DNA of 64,000 nucleotides, taken from contig CALUFA010000005.1 of NCBI GenBank assembly GCA_944319795.1, forward strand, positions 1 to 64,000. Reading direction: 5' to 3'. The notes under the pieces are model-generated. The model was not told the DNA's origin. It saw only the letters and a program-made list of their open reading frames with translations, and did not search any database. This document shows, in pieces, positions 18,501 to 26,566 of the stretch (the first letter of the stretch is position 1; each line of letters begins with the position of its first letter). The DNA is from an uncultured Prevotella sp. Lineage in GTDB: Bacteria > Bacteroidota > Bacteroidia > Bacteroidales > Bacteroidaceae. The position numbers and the translations under genes are program-made.

Positions 18501-18808
18501 CCGTCGGCTCGTCGAAGTTCCTTACAGAGAACGGAGTCGAGAACACGATGGTCTACTGGCCGTCTGACGCCGACAAGCATCCGCAGGCCATTGACATGCT
18601 CCACCACCACGAGATAGACCTTGTAGTGAACATCCCCAAAGACCTTACCGTAAGCGAATTGTCAAACGGCTACAAGATACGCCGCGCCGCCATCGACCTC
18701 AACGTGCCGCTGATCACGAACAGCCGTCTGGCCTCGGCCTTCATCAACGCCTTCTGCCGCGTTAAGCTCGAAGACATCGACATCAAGGCATGGAGCGAAT
18801 ACAAATAA
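15578..18808 (+). CDS. carB: carbamoyl-phosphate synthase large subunit
   Basis: A 1076-residue synthetase with two homologous ATP-grasp halves. The first starts with [20 protein letters not shown], the second with [20 protein letters not shown] (about residue 560). An oligomerisation region lies between them and an MGS-like allosteric domain forms the C-terminus (from about residue 940). It makes carbamoyl phosphate from bicarbonate, ammonia and two ATP. Full length with no breaks. Its stop is 87 nt before a 22-nt repeat array that probably also terminates transcription. Confidence 0.98.
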   Translation: [1076 protein letters not shown]

Positions 18809-18894
18809 CACGTACTTAACGCATTAGCATGCGCGCGCTTAATGCCGGGCAGCATTAACCCCAATCGGTCATTATAGCGTGGCAGCACGAAAGT

Positions 18895-18982
18895 AAAAGG
18901 CGGTATTTTGCAATGCAAAATACCGCCTTTTAGCATGCAATAAGCCGCCTTTTAACTCCTAAAAGGCGGCTTATTGCAAATC
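18895..18982. repeat. four-unit 22-nt quasi-palindrome array (copy B)
   Basis: Units start at 18895, 18917, 18939 and 18961, each 22 nt. Unit 1 (core aaaaggcggtatttt) is the exact reverse complement of unit 2 (core aaaataccgcctttt), and unit 3 of unit 4. The array thus makes two perfect hairpins of 18 and 19 bp flanked by A and T runs. It lies between the convergent carB and maf genes and should work as a bidirectional terminator. Confidence 0.9.
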
Positions 18983-18996
18983 ATCTGACGGCCAAT

Positions 18997-19569
18997 TCAA
19001 AACTTCTGAAGCTCTTCGTATATTCTCTGCACTGGCAGACCCATTACATTAAAATAACTCCCATTTATAGACGTAACGCCAACATAACCGATCCATTCCT
19101 GTATTCCGTATGCCCCGGCCTTGTCGAGCGGCTTGTAATTGTCGACGTAATAATTTATCTCTTCATCCGTAAACTGCTTGAAAGCAACGTCGGTCGTCAC
19201 CGAAAAACGCCTCTGCTTGTCTTTCGTCGTAAGGCAAACACCCGTGACTACATGGTGCACCTTGCCGCTGAGCAGGCGCAACATGCGCCGCGCGTCGTCA
19301 AGGTCATGAGGTTTGCCGAGCACCGTATCACCAAGAATGACTACCGTGTCGGCTGTCACCACGAGGTTGCCTTCCGTCAGCTCGGCCTTATACGCCTCGG
19401 CTTTTTCGGCCGCGATGTAGCCGGCAATGTCTCTTACGGGCAAGTCGTCGGGGTAAGACTCGCTTACGCCATCTATTACCTTCACTTCATAGTCTATGTC
19501 AAGACCGGCCAACAGCTCGCGCCTGCGCGGACTGTTGCTGGCAAGGATTATATGATATTCGTTCTTCAT
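18997..19569 (-). CDS. maf: Maf-like nucleotide pyrophosphatase
   Basis: A 190-residue house-cleaning enzyme of the Maf/HAM1 superfamily that hydrolyses non-canonical or pyrimidine nucleoside triphosphates to monophosphates. The N-terminal ASNSPRRRELL (about residues 10-20) and the TADTVV and GKPHD segments are the family signatures. It is the last gene of a minus-strand group with a KdsC-like phosphatase and a DUF2520 protein upstream (45-nt gap). Confidence 0.95.
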   Translation of the reverse strand: MKNEYHIILASNSPRRRELLAGLDIDYEVKVIDGVSESYPDDLPVRDIAGYIAAEKAEAYKAELTEGNLVVTADTVVILGDTVLGKPHDLDDARRMLRLLSGKVHHVVTGVCLTTKDKQRRFSVTTDVAFKQFTDEEINYYVDNYKPLDKAGAYGIQEWIGYVGVTSINGSYFNVMGLPVQRIYEELQKF

Positions 19570-19614
19570 ACAAAACCATCTGTTATCTTACACTTTCCTG
19601 ACTGTTGCTGATTG

Positions 19615-20133
19615 TCACCAGCTGAACACGCTCTCGTCGGCGAGCCATTTGCCCTGCGCACGCAAAACCTGCTCGATTACGTCGCGCCCGCACCCGTAGC
19701 CGCCAGGCACGCGGCTCACGTACAGGCTGACGGCCTTTATGTCAGGACAGGCGTCCGCCGGGCAACAAGGGCAACCGCAACGGCGCATCACTTCGTAATC
19801 GGGCACGTCGTCGCCCATGTACATAACCTCTTCGTCTTTCAGTCCGTACTTGCCGAGCAACTCTTCGTAACACCTTATCTTAACAGAACAGCCCATCAAC
19901 ACCTCCCTAACGCCCAAACGTTCATACCTCAGGCGCACGCTTTCGGTTGTTCCGCCCGTCATTATGACCACAAGCAGCCCCGACTTGCACGCAAGCTGGA
20001 TGGCGTAACCGTCTTTGATATTGACGGTGCGCAGCGGCTCGCCCGACGGGTGCAACGGCACCGTGTCGCGGCTTAGCACACCGTCGATGTCGAATATTAC
20101 GGCGCGTATCTTCTTAAGGTCGTAATTTATCAT
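19615..20133 (-). CDS. KdsC-like HAD phosphatase
   Basis: A 172-residue C0-type HAD hydrolase resembling 3-deoxy-D-manno-octulosonate 8-phosphate phosphatase, which makes KDO for LPS. The catalytic [10 protein letters not shown] (Asp15/Asp17 region), the MTGG second motif and the GDDVPDYE metal-binding motif are intact. The loop [13 protein letters not shown] is unusually cysteine rich compared with E. coli KdsC. It overlaps the upstream DUF2520 gene by 4 nt (ATGA), so the two are translationally coupled. KdsC is the likely role; other sugar phosphates are possible. Confidence 0.85.
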   Translation of the reverse strand: MINYDLKKIRAVIFDIDGVLSRDTVPLHPSGEPLRTVNIKDGYAIQLACKSGLLVVIMTGGTTESVRLRYERLGVREVLMGCSVKIRCYEELLGKYGLKDEEVMYMGDDVPDYEVMRRCGCPCCPADACPDIKAVSLYVSRVPGGYGCGRDVIEQVLRAQGKWLADESVFSW

Positions 20134-20918
20134 TGCCCGTCCTCCCTGCCTTGCGCCATGCGGCTTATGCTCATGCTCACAACCTCGTATATCTGCTTGA
20201 ACAACGGGTTGTCCTTCAGCAGCTCCGACTGCGCGCGGGTTACGTTCCTGTCGCTGCGCACGGCCGGCCCTGTCTGGGCTTCGCGCGGCGACATGAAGTG
20301 CACCTTGCGCGCCGTCTCGTCGACGAGGGGAAGCATCACCTCGAACGGTATGTCGTGCTTTCGGAGTATCTCCGAAGATATGTCATAACAATGGTTCACC
20401 ATGTTGCAGGCGAAAACAGCCGCCAAGTGTAGGTGTCGGCGCGCTTCCGAACCAACGAAGTAGACCTTACCTGATATGCTGTTGGCCAATTCGCACACTG
20501 TGTCGTAAGCCTTGTCGTCGTTTCCCTCGACAAAGCACGGTATGTCTCCGAAATCCAACAATCGCGTTTTCGAAAACGTCTGCATCGGATATATAACGCC
20601 GTAATGCAACGCCATGCCTTTAAAAACGCCTGCGTCAACGCTTCCGGCGGTATGTAGGAACACCTTGTCGGCCCTGCCTTTGCACAAAACGGGCAGCAAA
20701 TCGGCCATTACGCTGTCTTTTACGGCCACGATGTAGGCATCGGCCTCGGTCGTAACACGGCCTAAATCCGTAACGGGAGAGCCGCCAAGCATTTCGGCCA
20801 AAGCCGAGGCCGACTCTTGCGTGCGGCTGTAAACCTGAAGAATATCATTGCCGGCATCGAAAAGCGCCTTGCCAAGGTTTGTCGCAAGGTTGCCGGCTCC
20901 TATCATTACTATTTTCAT
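20130..20918 (-). CDS. Rossmann-fold DUF2520 protein
   Basis: A 262-residue protein with an N-terminal NAD(P)-binding fold ([15 protein letters not shown], residues 5-19) resembling F420-dependent or pyrroline-5-carboxylate reductases, and a C-terminal helical DUF2520 domain containing the conserved [12 protein letters not shown] segment. The reaction is not known. Its 4-nt overlap with the KdsC-like gene and the nearby maf suggest one operon, but the pairing does not reveal a substrate. Confidence 0.85.
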   Translation of the reverse strand: MKIVMIGAGNLATNLGKALFDAGNDILQVYSRTQESASALAEMLGGSPVTDLGRVTTEADAYIVAVKDSVMADLLPVLCKGRADKVFLHTAGSVDAGVFKGMALHYGVIYPMQTFSKTRLLDFGDIPCFVEGNDDKAYDTVCELANSISGKVYFVGSEARRHLHLAAVFACNMVNHCYDISSEILRKHDIPFEVMLPLVDETARKVHFMSPREAQTGPAVRSDRNVTRAQSELLKDNPLFKQIYEVVSMSISRMAQGREDGQ

Positions 20919-20939
20919 TTATTTCGGTTATGAAGTTGT

Positions 20940-21118
20940 GTGTTTATGAAGCCTTACGGTCGTAAGGGCTGTAATGCCTTACGGTTGCAAGGCTGCGGAA
21001 TTTGCTATTACGGGTCGAGTGGTCATAAGGTTTCACGGTTGCAAGGTTACGGACAATGGATCTATGGTGGAACCGCAAAACCTAACGTCCGCTAAAAACC
21101 GCAAAACCGCACAAAACG
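20940..21118. repeat. low-complexity ACGGTT-type repeat region
   Basis: Words of the form AAGGTTnnACGG recur (ccttacggtcgtaagg, gccttacggttgcaagg, aaggtttcacggttgcaagg) and are followed by complementary words (ccgcaaaacc). The same vocabulary fills gaps at 28875, 35710, 39098 and 41101. It lies upstream of the DUF2520 gene and just past the nitroreductase stop. Confidence 0.6.
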
Positions 21119-21119
21119 A

Positions 21120-21650
21120 CTATTCCATCTTGTTGACGTAAACGTTCTCCCACTTCAATGAATCTTCGCCATGCGCCGGTTTCGCCTCGCCTTTATGGCC
21201 GAAGCCTATGACGCAAAGCGTCTTCAATCCGTCGGGAATCCCCAACAGTCCGTGGATTACGTCATCGGCCGACGTACCGTCAGACAATCCGCGACCACGC
21301 ATCTGCGCCCAGCACGAACCGAGACCGAGGTCTTCGGCCTGCAGCTGCATCATAACGGCAGCTATCGAACAATCTTCCAGCCAGCAGTCGTTCTCAAGCG
21401 GATCGCCCAACACCACCACGGCAAAAGACGCCGTTTTCAAAAACTGCGCACCGTTATCCTTAGCGTCGGCAAGCTGCTCAAGCAGCATCTTATCGTCTAC
21501 AACGACAAACTTCCACGAACGCCGTCCCATAGCCGAGGGCGACATTAATGCCGCCCTTACAATCAGGCGCACGTCTTCAGCGCTTACCTCTTCACCCGTA
21601 AACAACCTATAACTGCGGCGTTTAGCTGCCAAATCCTTAAATACTGACAT
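21120..21650 (-). CDS. nitroreductase family protein
   Basis: A 176-residue FMN-dependent oxidoreductase of the nitroreductase family. It has the N-terminal FMN-phosphate contact RRSYRLF (residues 11-17), MSPSAMGRRSWKFVVV (about 37-52) and a GIP-containing C-terminal segment. The physiological substrate (quinones, flavins or nitro compounds) cannot be read from sequence. It is divergent from the GNAT-like gene and monocistronic. Confidence 0.9.
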   Translation of the reverse strand: MSVFKDLAAKRRSYRLFTGEEVSAEDVRLIVRAALMSPSAMGRRSWKFVVVDDKMLLEQLADAKDNGAQFLKTASFAVVVLGDPLENDCWLEDCSIAAVMMQLQAEDLGLGSCWAQMRGRGLSDGTSADDVIHGLLGIPDGLKTLCVIGFGHKGEAKPAHGEDSLKWENVYVNKME

Positions 21651-21687
21651 ATTCCTAAATCGTTGATTTTTTACATATATGGTTACG

Positions 21688-21695
21688 CAAAGGTA
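21688..21695 (-). promoter_or_regulatory. -7 element of the nitroreductase promoter
   Basis: On the minus strand this reads TACCTTTG; a possible TTTTG lies 23 nt further upstream (21723-21719), longer than the usual spacing. Confidence 0.5.
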
Positions 21696-21736
21696 GGAAA
21701 TAAGTGATAATAATAAGCCAAAAACATCGCTACATA

Positions 21737-21767
21737 TTGTTTTTTTATGAAAGATTTGTTATTTTTG
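21737..21767 (+). promoter_or_regulatory. promoter of the GNAT-like gene
   Basis: TTG (21737-21739), a 20-nt spacer and TATTTTTG (21760-21767). The ATG is at 21772, so the message would start at or within a few bases of the start codon. Confidence 0.65.
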
Positions 21768-21771
21768 CGGT

Positions 21772-22746
21772 ATGAACGGACTAAGCGTAAACATCGTTTC
21801 CAAAGGCGAAGAACTGCCTAACATGCAGTGCGGCAACTTCTTCCACAGCACGGACTTGTTCAGGATAATCGAAAAGACTCCCGGACAAAAGCCCTACATG
21901 GTTATCGCTTACGACGGCTACGGCAACATCATCGGACACATGTTAGTGACGCTGAGGCGCAGGGGATCGCTCATTCCGCCTTACCTTTTCACGCAAGCAC
22001 GAGTCTACGGGGAAGGCGAATATGCGCCGGGATGCGACAAAGAGGCCGTTTTCGGCATGATGCTGCAAAAGACGGTAAGGAAGCTAAGGCGCGGAACATG
22101 CCTCTACATAGAATTCAGCGACCTCGGCTCGAAGATGTTCGGCTATGCCAAATTCCGTGAAAACGGTTTCTTCCCGATACATTGGATGGAAATCCACAAC
22201 TCATTGCATAGCATGCACCCGGCTGACAGGCTGACGCCGAAAATGAAAAAACTGCTGACCAAAGCCGAATCATCAAAACTTGAAACCACCATTGCACAGA
22301 CCGACGAAGAATACAACACGTTCTTCAAAATCCTAAGAGGTTACATCTCACTGAAAATAAGGCGCTTCATCCCCGACCCGAGCCTGTTCCGAGAACTATG
22401 GGGCAACGGCTTCTGCAACCTGTTCACCACACGGTCGGAAGGAAAGATAATCAGCGGCTGCCTGTGCGTATATTCAGGGAAAAGCGCCTACCTATGGTAC
22501 ATGGCCACAAAACACAAGCTGCACAAGAAGCGCGCAAGCGCACTGACCGTATGGGCCGCCGTAAAATACGCTTATGACAACAAATACGACCACATTTATT
22601 TCATGGATGTCGGCCTGCCCTTCAAGAAAAACCGATTCCGCGAGTTCATACTCAGGTTCGGCGGCAAGCCTGTCGGCAAATACCGCTGGTTCCGCTGTTC
22701 GTTCCGCTGGATAAACAAGTTGCTTTCATGGCTTTACAGGGAATGA
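21772..22746 (+). CDS. GNAT/FemAB-like acyltransferase
   Basis: A 324-residue soluble protein resembling the double-GNAT fold of FemAB and BioF2-like proteins. It has an N-terminal half with CGNFFHSTDLFRI, and a C-terminal half with GKIISGCLCVYSGKSAYLWYMA and a conserved DHIYFMDVG strand followed by a basic FKKNRFREFI stretch. FemAB-type enzymes add amino acids or acyl groups to cell-envelope precursors; the substrate here is unknown. The promoter's -7 element ends 4 nt before the ATG, so translation may be leaderless; Met18 is an alternative start. The TonB-dependent receptor follows after 84 nt and may be cotranscribed. Confidence 0.75.
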   Translation: MNGLSVNIVSKGEELPNMQCGNFFHSTDLFRIIEKTPGQKPYMVIAYDGYGNIIGHMLVTLRRRGSLIPPYLFTQARVYGEGEYAPGCDKEAVFGMMLQKTVRKLRRGTCLYIEFSDLGSKMFGYAKFRENGFFPIHWMEIHNSLHSMHPADRLTPKMKKLLTKAESSKLETTIAQTDEEYNTFFKILRGYISLKIRRFIPDPSLFRELWGNGFCNLFTTRSEGKIISGCLCVYSGKSAYLWYMATKHKLHKKRASALTVWAAVKYAYDNKYDHIYFMDVGLPFKKNRFREFILRFGGKPVGKYRWFRCSFRWINKLLSWLYRE

Positions 22747-22830
22747 CTTTCAACTTTTCCAGCTGACAACTCGTCTGCTAATAAAAGCCGTAAATTACAA
22801 TAATCTTTCCTCTCTTTCGTTATATACCAA

Positions 22831-25206
22831 ATGGAAAGAATACGTTTAAGCCTCATCATACTGCTGCTTTTGGGCGCATTGGGCGCAAAAGCGCAAACAT
22901 TCACGTTGCAAGGGAAGGTAACCGACGGCCAAATGAACCCCATCGAGCTGGTAACGGTGTCCGTCGTGCAACAAGGCAAGATGACAATGACCAACCTAAA
23001 GGGCGAATACTCGCTGCGGCTGCAGTCTGCCGACAGCGTCGTTGTAAGGTATTCGATGGTGGGATACAAGACAAAGACACGCGTGCTGCGCAATCCGCGA
23101 GGCAAACAGACGCTGCTGATACAGCTGTTCGAAGACGGACTGCTGACCGGCATCACCGTGACGGGGCAAAAAAGCCAGACGGGAATGAATCAGCAGCTCG
23201 ACGTGGAAGACATGAAAAACACACCAAGCGTAACCGGCAATGCCGTTGAGGAAATGATACAGGCGCAGGCCGGAGTGTCGACCCACAGCGAACTTTCGTC
23301 GCAATACAACGTGCGTGGCGGAAGTTTCGACGAAAACAGCGTATATATTAATAATGTGGAGATATACCGCCCGTTCCTCGTCCGCAGCGGGCAGCAGGAA
23401 GGACTGTCAATAATCAACCCCGACATGGTTGAGAACGTATCGTTCTCTACGGGCGGATTCGAGGCCAAATACGGCGACAAGATGTCGTCGGTGCTCGACA
23501 TTAGATACAAGAAGCCAAAGAAGTTCGAGGCCAAGGCGTCGGGAAGCCTGCTCGGGGCGAGCGCCTACGTAGGTTTCAGCACGAAGAAGCTGTCGTGGAG
23601 CAACGGACTGCGCTACAAGACTAACAAGTACCTGCTCGGCTCGCTTGAGACAAAGGGAGAATACCGCCCGACATATCTCGACTACCAGACATACCTCACC
23701 TACGAGCCGACCAAACGCTGGTCGATAGAGCTGATGGGCGACATTGCCGAAAACCACTACAACTTTTACCCGGAAGACCGCGAGACTTCGTTCGGCACGA
23801 TGGAAAACGTCAAGTCGTTCAAGGTGTATTTCGACGGTCAAGAGAAAGACATTTTCCGCACATACTTCGGCTCTCTCGGCATAACGAGGCGGTTCGGCGA
23901 CAGCACCAAAGTGTCGCTAATCGCATCGGCGTTCCACACCAACGAGCAAGAAAAATACGACATACAGGGGCAATATTGGCTTACGCAGACCGAGACGAGC
24001 GAGAACCTCGGCGTAGGCACATACATGGAGCACGCGCGCAACTACCTCGAGGCTACGGTGAAAAGCCTTAAGATTGTGCTCAGCCACAAGACCAAACGGC
24101 ACGACCTTCAGGCCGGACTTACCTATAAGATCGAGAGGATAAAGGAGCGCAGCAAGGAGTACGAGATGCGCGACTCGAGCGGTTACAGCATACCGCACAC
24201 CGGCCAGGACCTGTACATGATTTACTCGCTCAACGCCAGGAACACGCTCAACGCCAACCGTCTTGAGACTTACCTGCAAGACACTTGGCGCTTTACCAGC
24301 CGCGGCGGCAACACGTTTTTCACGCTGAACTACGGCATACGCTTCAGCCACTGGAACTTCAACAAGGAGAGCATCGTAAGCCCGCGCGTGTCGCTCGGCA
24401 TCGTGCCGTCGTTCAACCACGACGTAACCATGCGCTTCGCCACGGGAATTTACTACCAGGCACCGTTCTTCAAGGAACTGCGCGACACGTCGACCGTCAA
24501 CGGAGTGACCTACGCCACGCTGCGCCGCGACATCAAGAGCCAGCGCTCAATACACTTCATCGCCGGTTTCGACTACCGCTTCAAGATGGCCGGACGCCCC
24601 TTCAAGTTCACCGCCGAAGCCTATTACAAAGCCCTGGCCAACATCGTTCCCTACACGGTAAACAACGTAAAGATAGTCTACGACGCAAGCCGCCAGTGCA
24701 GCGGCCACGCCGCCGGACTCGACCTGAAGCTCTACGGCGAGTTCGTACCCGGCACAGACTCGTGGGTCAGCTTCTCGCTGATGGACACGCGCATCAACAT
24801 CAACGGCAAGAGCATACCCATGCCTACCGACCAAAGATATTCGCTCAACCTGTTTTTCACCGACTATTTCCCCGGCACCGACCGCTGGCGCATGTCGCTC
24901 AGGCTGGCCTTCGCCGACGGACTGCCGTTCAACGCGCCCCACAGTCCGCTCGACATCATGCCCTACCGCGCCCCGGCATACAAGCGTGCGGACATAGGCA
25001 TGAGCTACCGGCTCCTCAACAACGACAAGCGCGAGCGCAAGTCGCCGTTCCGTAACATCTGGTTGGGCGTAGACTGCCTCAACCTTTTCGGCATCAACAA
25101 CGTAAACTCATATTACTGGGTGACCGACGTTACAAGCCAACAGTACGCCGTGCCCAACTACCTTACGGGCCGCCAGGTGAACGTTCGCGCCACGTTCGAG
25201 TTCTGA
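22831..25206 (+). CDS. TonB-dependent receptor
   Basis: A 791-residue outer-membrane receptor. It has a signal peptide (residues 1-22, ending GAKAQ), a CarboxypepD_reg-like domain (about 25-105), a plug domain with VRGGSFDENSVYINNVEIYR (about 160-180) and a 22-strand-type barrel ending in the aromatic residue Phe791. It is far shorter than SusC proteins and has no SusD partner, so it is more likely a general TonB-dependent transporter than a glycan-importing SusC. The substrate is unknown. It precedes sugar-oxidation genes, but a repeat array and about 300 nt separate them. Confidence 0.93.
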   Translation: MERIRLSLIILLLLGALGAKAQTFTLQGKVTDGQMNPIELVTVSVVQQGKMTMTNLKGEYSLRLQSADSVVVRYSMVGYKTKTRVLRNPRGKQTLLIQLFEDGLLTGITVTGQKSQTGMNQQLDVEDMKNTPSVTGNAVEEMIQAQAGVSTHSELSSQYNVRGGSFDENSVYINNVEIYRPFLVRSGQQEGLSIINPDMVENVSFSTGGFEAKYGDKMSSVLDIRYKKPKKFEAKASGSLLGASAYVGFSTKKLSWSNGLRYKTNKYLLGSLETKGEYRPTYLDYQTYLTYEPTKRWSIELMGDIAENHYNFYPEDRETSFGTMENVKSFKVYFDGQEKDIFRTYFGSLGITRRFGDSTKVSLIASAFHTNEQEKYDIQGQYWLTQTETSENLGVGTYMEHARNYLEATVKSLKIVLSHKTKRHDLQAGLTYKIERIKERSKEYEMRDSSGYSIPHTGQDLYMIYSLNARNTLNANRLETYLQDTWRFTSRGGNTFFTLNYGIRFSHWNFNKESIVSPRVSLGIVPSFNHDVTMRFATGIYYQAPFFKELRDTSTVNGVTYATLRRDIKSQRSIHFIAGFDYRFKMAGRPFKFTAEAYYKALANIVPYTVNNVKIVYDASRQCSGHAAGLDLKLYGEFVPGTDSWVSFSLMDTRININGKSIPMPTDQRYSLNLFFTDYFPGTDRWRMSLRLAFADGLPFNAPHSPLDIMPYRAPAYKRADIGMSYRLLNNDKRERKSPFRNIWLGVDCLNLFGINNVNSYYWVTDVTSQQYAVPNYLTGRQVNVRATFEF

Positions 25207-25292
25207 CAGTCCGACCACTGCCGGGCATTTCACCGCACAGCAGCCAGGCAACCGTAGCAGAACGAGTATCCAACTGATTTCCAACTACTTAC

Positions 25293-25380
25293 AAAAGGCC
25301 GTCTTTTGCGATCCAAAAGACGGCCTTTTGCCGTGTAAGAGGTTACCTTTCGCGATGCGGAAGGATGCCTTTTGCGCCAT
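25293..25380. repeat. four-unit 22-nt quasi-palindrome array (copy C)
   Basis: Units start at 25293, 25315, 25337 and 25359. Cores: aaaaggccgtctttt, aaaagacggcctttt, aagaggttacctttc, ggaaggatgcctttt. Units 1 and 2 are exact reverse complements. The array starts 87 nt after the TonB-receptor stop, the same distance as array B after carB. Confidence 0.9.
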
Positions 25381-25503
25381 GCCTCGCAGCCGAACGCAGT
25401 TTTTCCAGTCTTTTCACGCTCCGAATATTCTTTTTTATAATAAATTAATATTACAAATCCGTGCATGCCGCGTCTTCCAATAAAAATATCAACTACTAAT
25501 ATT

Positions 25504-26436
25504 ATGATTTATAACGAAATCGGTAAAACAGGAATGCGCGTGTCAAACCTCGGCTTCGGAGCGTCGTCGCTCGGCGGAGTATTCCACGACATACGCGAGG
25601 CCGAAGGCATCAAGGCCGTGCATACGGCAGTCGACAACGGAATCAACTTCATAGACGTGTCGCCATATTACGGACACTACAAGGCCGAAACCGTACTCGG
25701 CAAGGCCCTCAAGGAAATACCGAGGGATAAGTATTACCTCTCCACAAAGGTGGGCCGCTACGGCAAGGACGGCGTAAACACATGGGACTATTCGGCTAAG
25801 CGCGTAACCGACAGCGTGTATGAAAGCATGGAAAGGCTCAACATAGGGCACATAGACCTTATCAACGTACACGACGTCGAGTTCGCCGACCTCAACCAGG
25901 TTGTCAACGAGACGCTGCCTGCGTTGGTGGCGCTGCGCGACAAAGGCGTCGTAAGCCACGTCGGCATAACCGACCTTCAGCCCGAAAACCTGAAATGGGT
26001 TATCGAGCACGTACCTGCAGGCACGGTTGAAGCCGTATTGAACTTCTGCCATTACAGCCTCAACGACGAGATGCTTACCGACTACTTGGACTTCTTCGAA
26101 GCCAACAACGTAGGAGTAATCAACGCCTCGCCGTTCTCGATGGGACTGCTGTCACAGCGCGGAGCGCCCGACTGGCACCCCGCCCCCGAAGCGCTCAAGG
26201 CCGCATGCAAGCGCGCCGCCGAATACTGCAACACGAAAAACTACCCGATAGAAAAGCTCGCCATACAATACTCGACGAGCAACCCGCGCATAGCGACGAC
26301 GCTCTTCAGCTCGGCCAACCCGGCCAACGTCCTTAAGAACATCGGCTACGTGAACGAGCCGATGGACGAACAACTCGTAAAGGACGTGCAGGAAATAATC
26401 GGCGACCAAATGCGCGTGCGCTGGGCAAATACTTAG
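25504..26436 (+). CDS. aldo/keto reductase, L-galactose/L-fucose dehydrogenase-like
   Basis: A 310-residue NAD(P)-dependent oxidoreductase with the AKR tetrad visible as DVSPYYGHY (Asp and Tyr), STKVG (Lys) and NVHDVE (His). It resembles the L-galactose dehydrogenase and D-threo-aldose 1-dehydrogenase branch, which oxidises an aldose to its 1,5-lactone. I use the ATG at 25504; the upstream ATG at 25465 would add 13 residues unlike the family. A lactonase, FucP and an alcohol dehydrogenase follow on the same strand, so L-fucose or L-galactose oxidation is the likely role (inference). Confidence 0.85.
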   Translation: MIYNEIGKTGMRVSNLGFGASSLGGVFHDIREAEGIKAVHTAVDNGINFIDVSPYYGHYKAETVLGKALKEIPRDKYYLSTKVGRYGKDGVNTWDYSAKRVTDSVYESMERLNIGHIDLINVHDVEFADLNQVVNETLPALVALRDKGVVSHVGITDLQPENLKWVIEHVPAGTVEAVLNFCHYSLNDEMLTDYLDFFEANNVGVINASPFSMGLLSQRGAPDWHPAPEALKAACKRAAEYCNTKNYPIEKLAIQYSTSNPRIATTLFSSANPANVLKNIGYVNEPMDEQLVKDVQEIIGDQMRVRWANT

Positions 26437-26444
26437 GATTAATC

Positions 26445-26553
26445 AGCAGACAAGCGACAAGCAGACAAGCAAACAAGCTGATTTGCCTTGTCGCACAGCT
26501 ACTGACAAAGGCAAATCTCCTTGTCTGCTTGTATCTCGTCTGCCTGTCTGCTT
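26445..26553. repeat. intergenic inverted repeat of GACAAGCAGAC words
   Basis: Arms at about 26445-26489 and 26508-26553 are built from repeated GACAAGCAGACAAG words and their complement, ending in an exact gatttgcctt/aaggcaaatc inner stem region. The same words make the inverted repeat at 56102-56212. It fills the gap between the aldo/keto reductase and the amidohydrolase. Confidence 0.8.
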
Positions 26554-26566
26554 AAATAAATAGACC

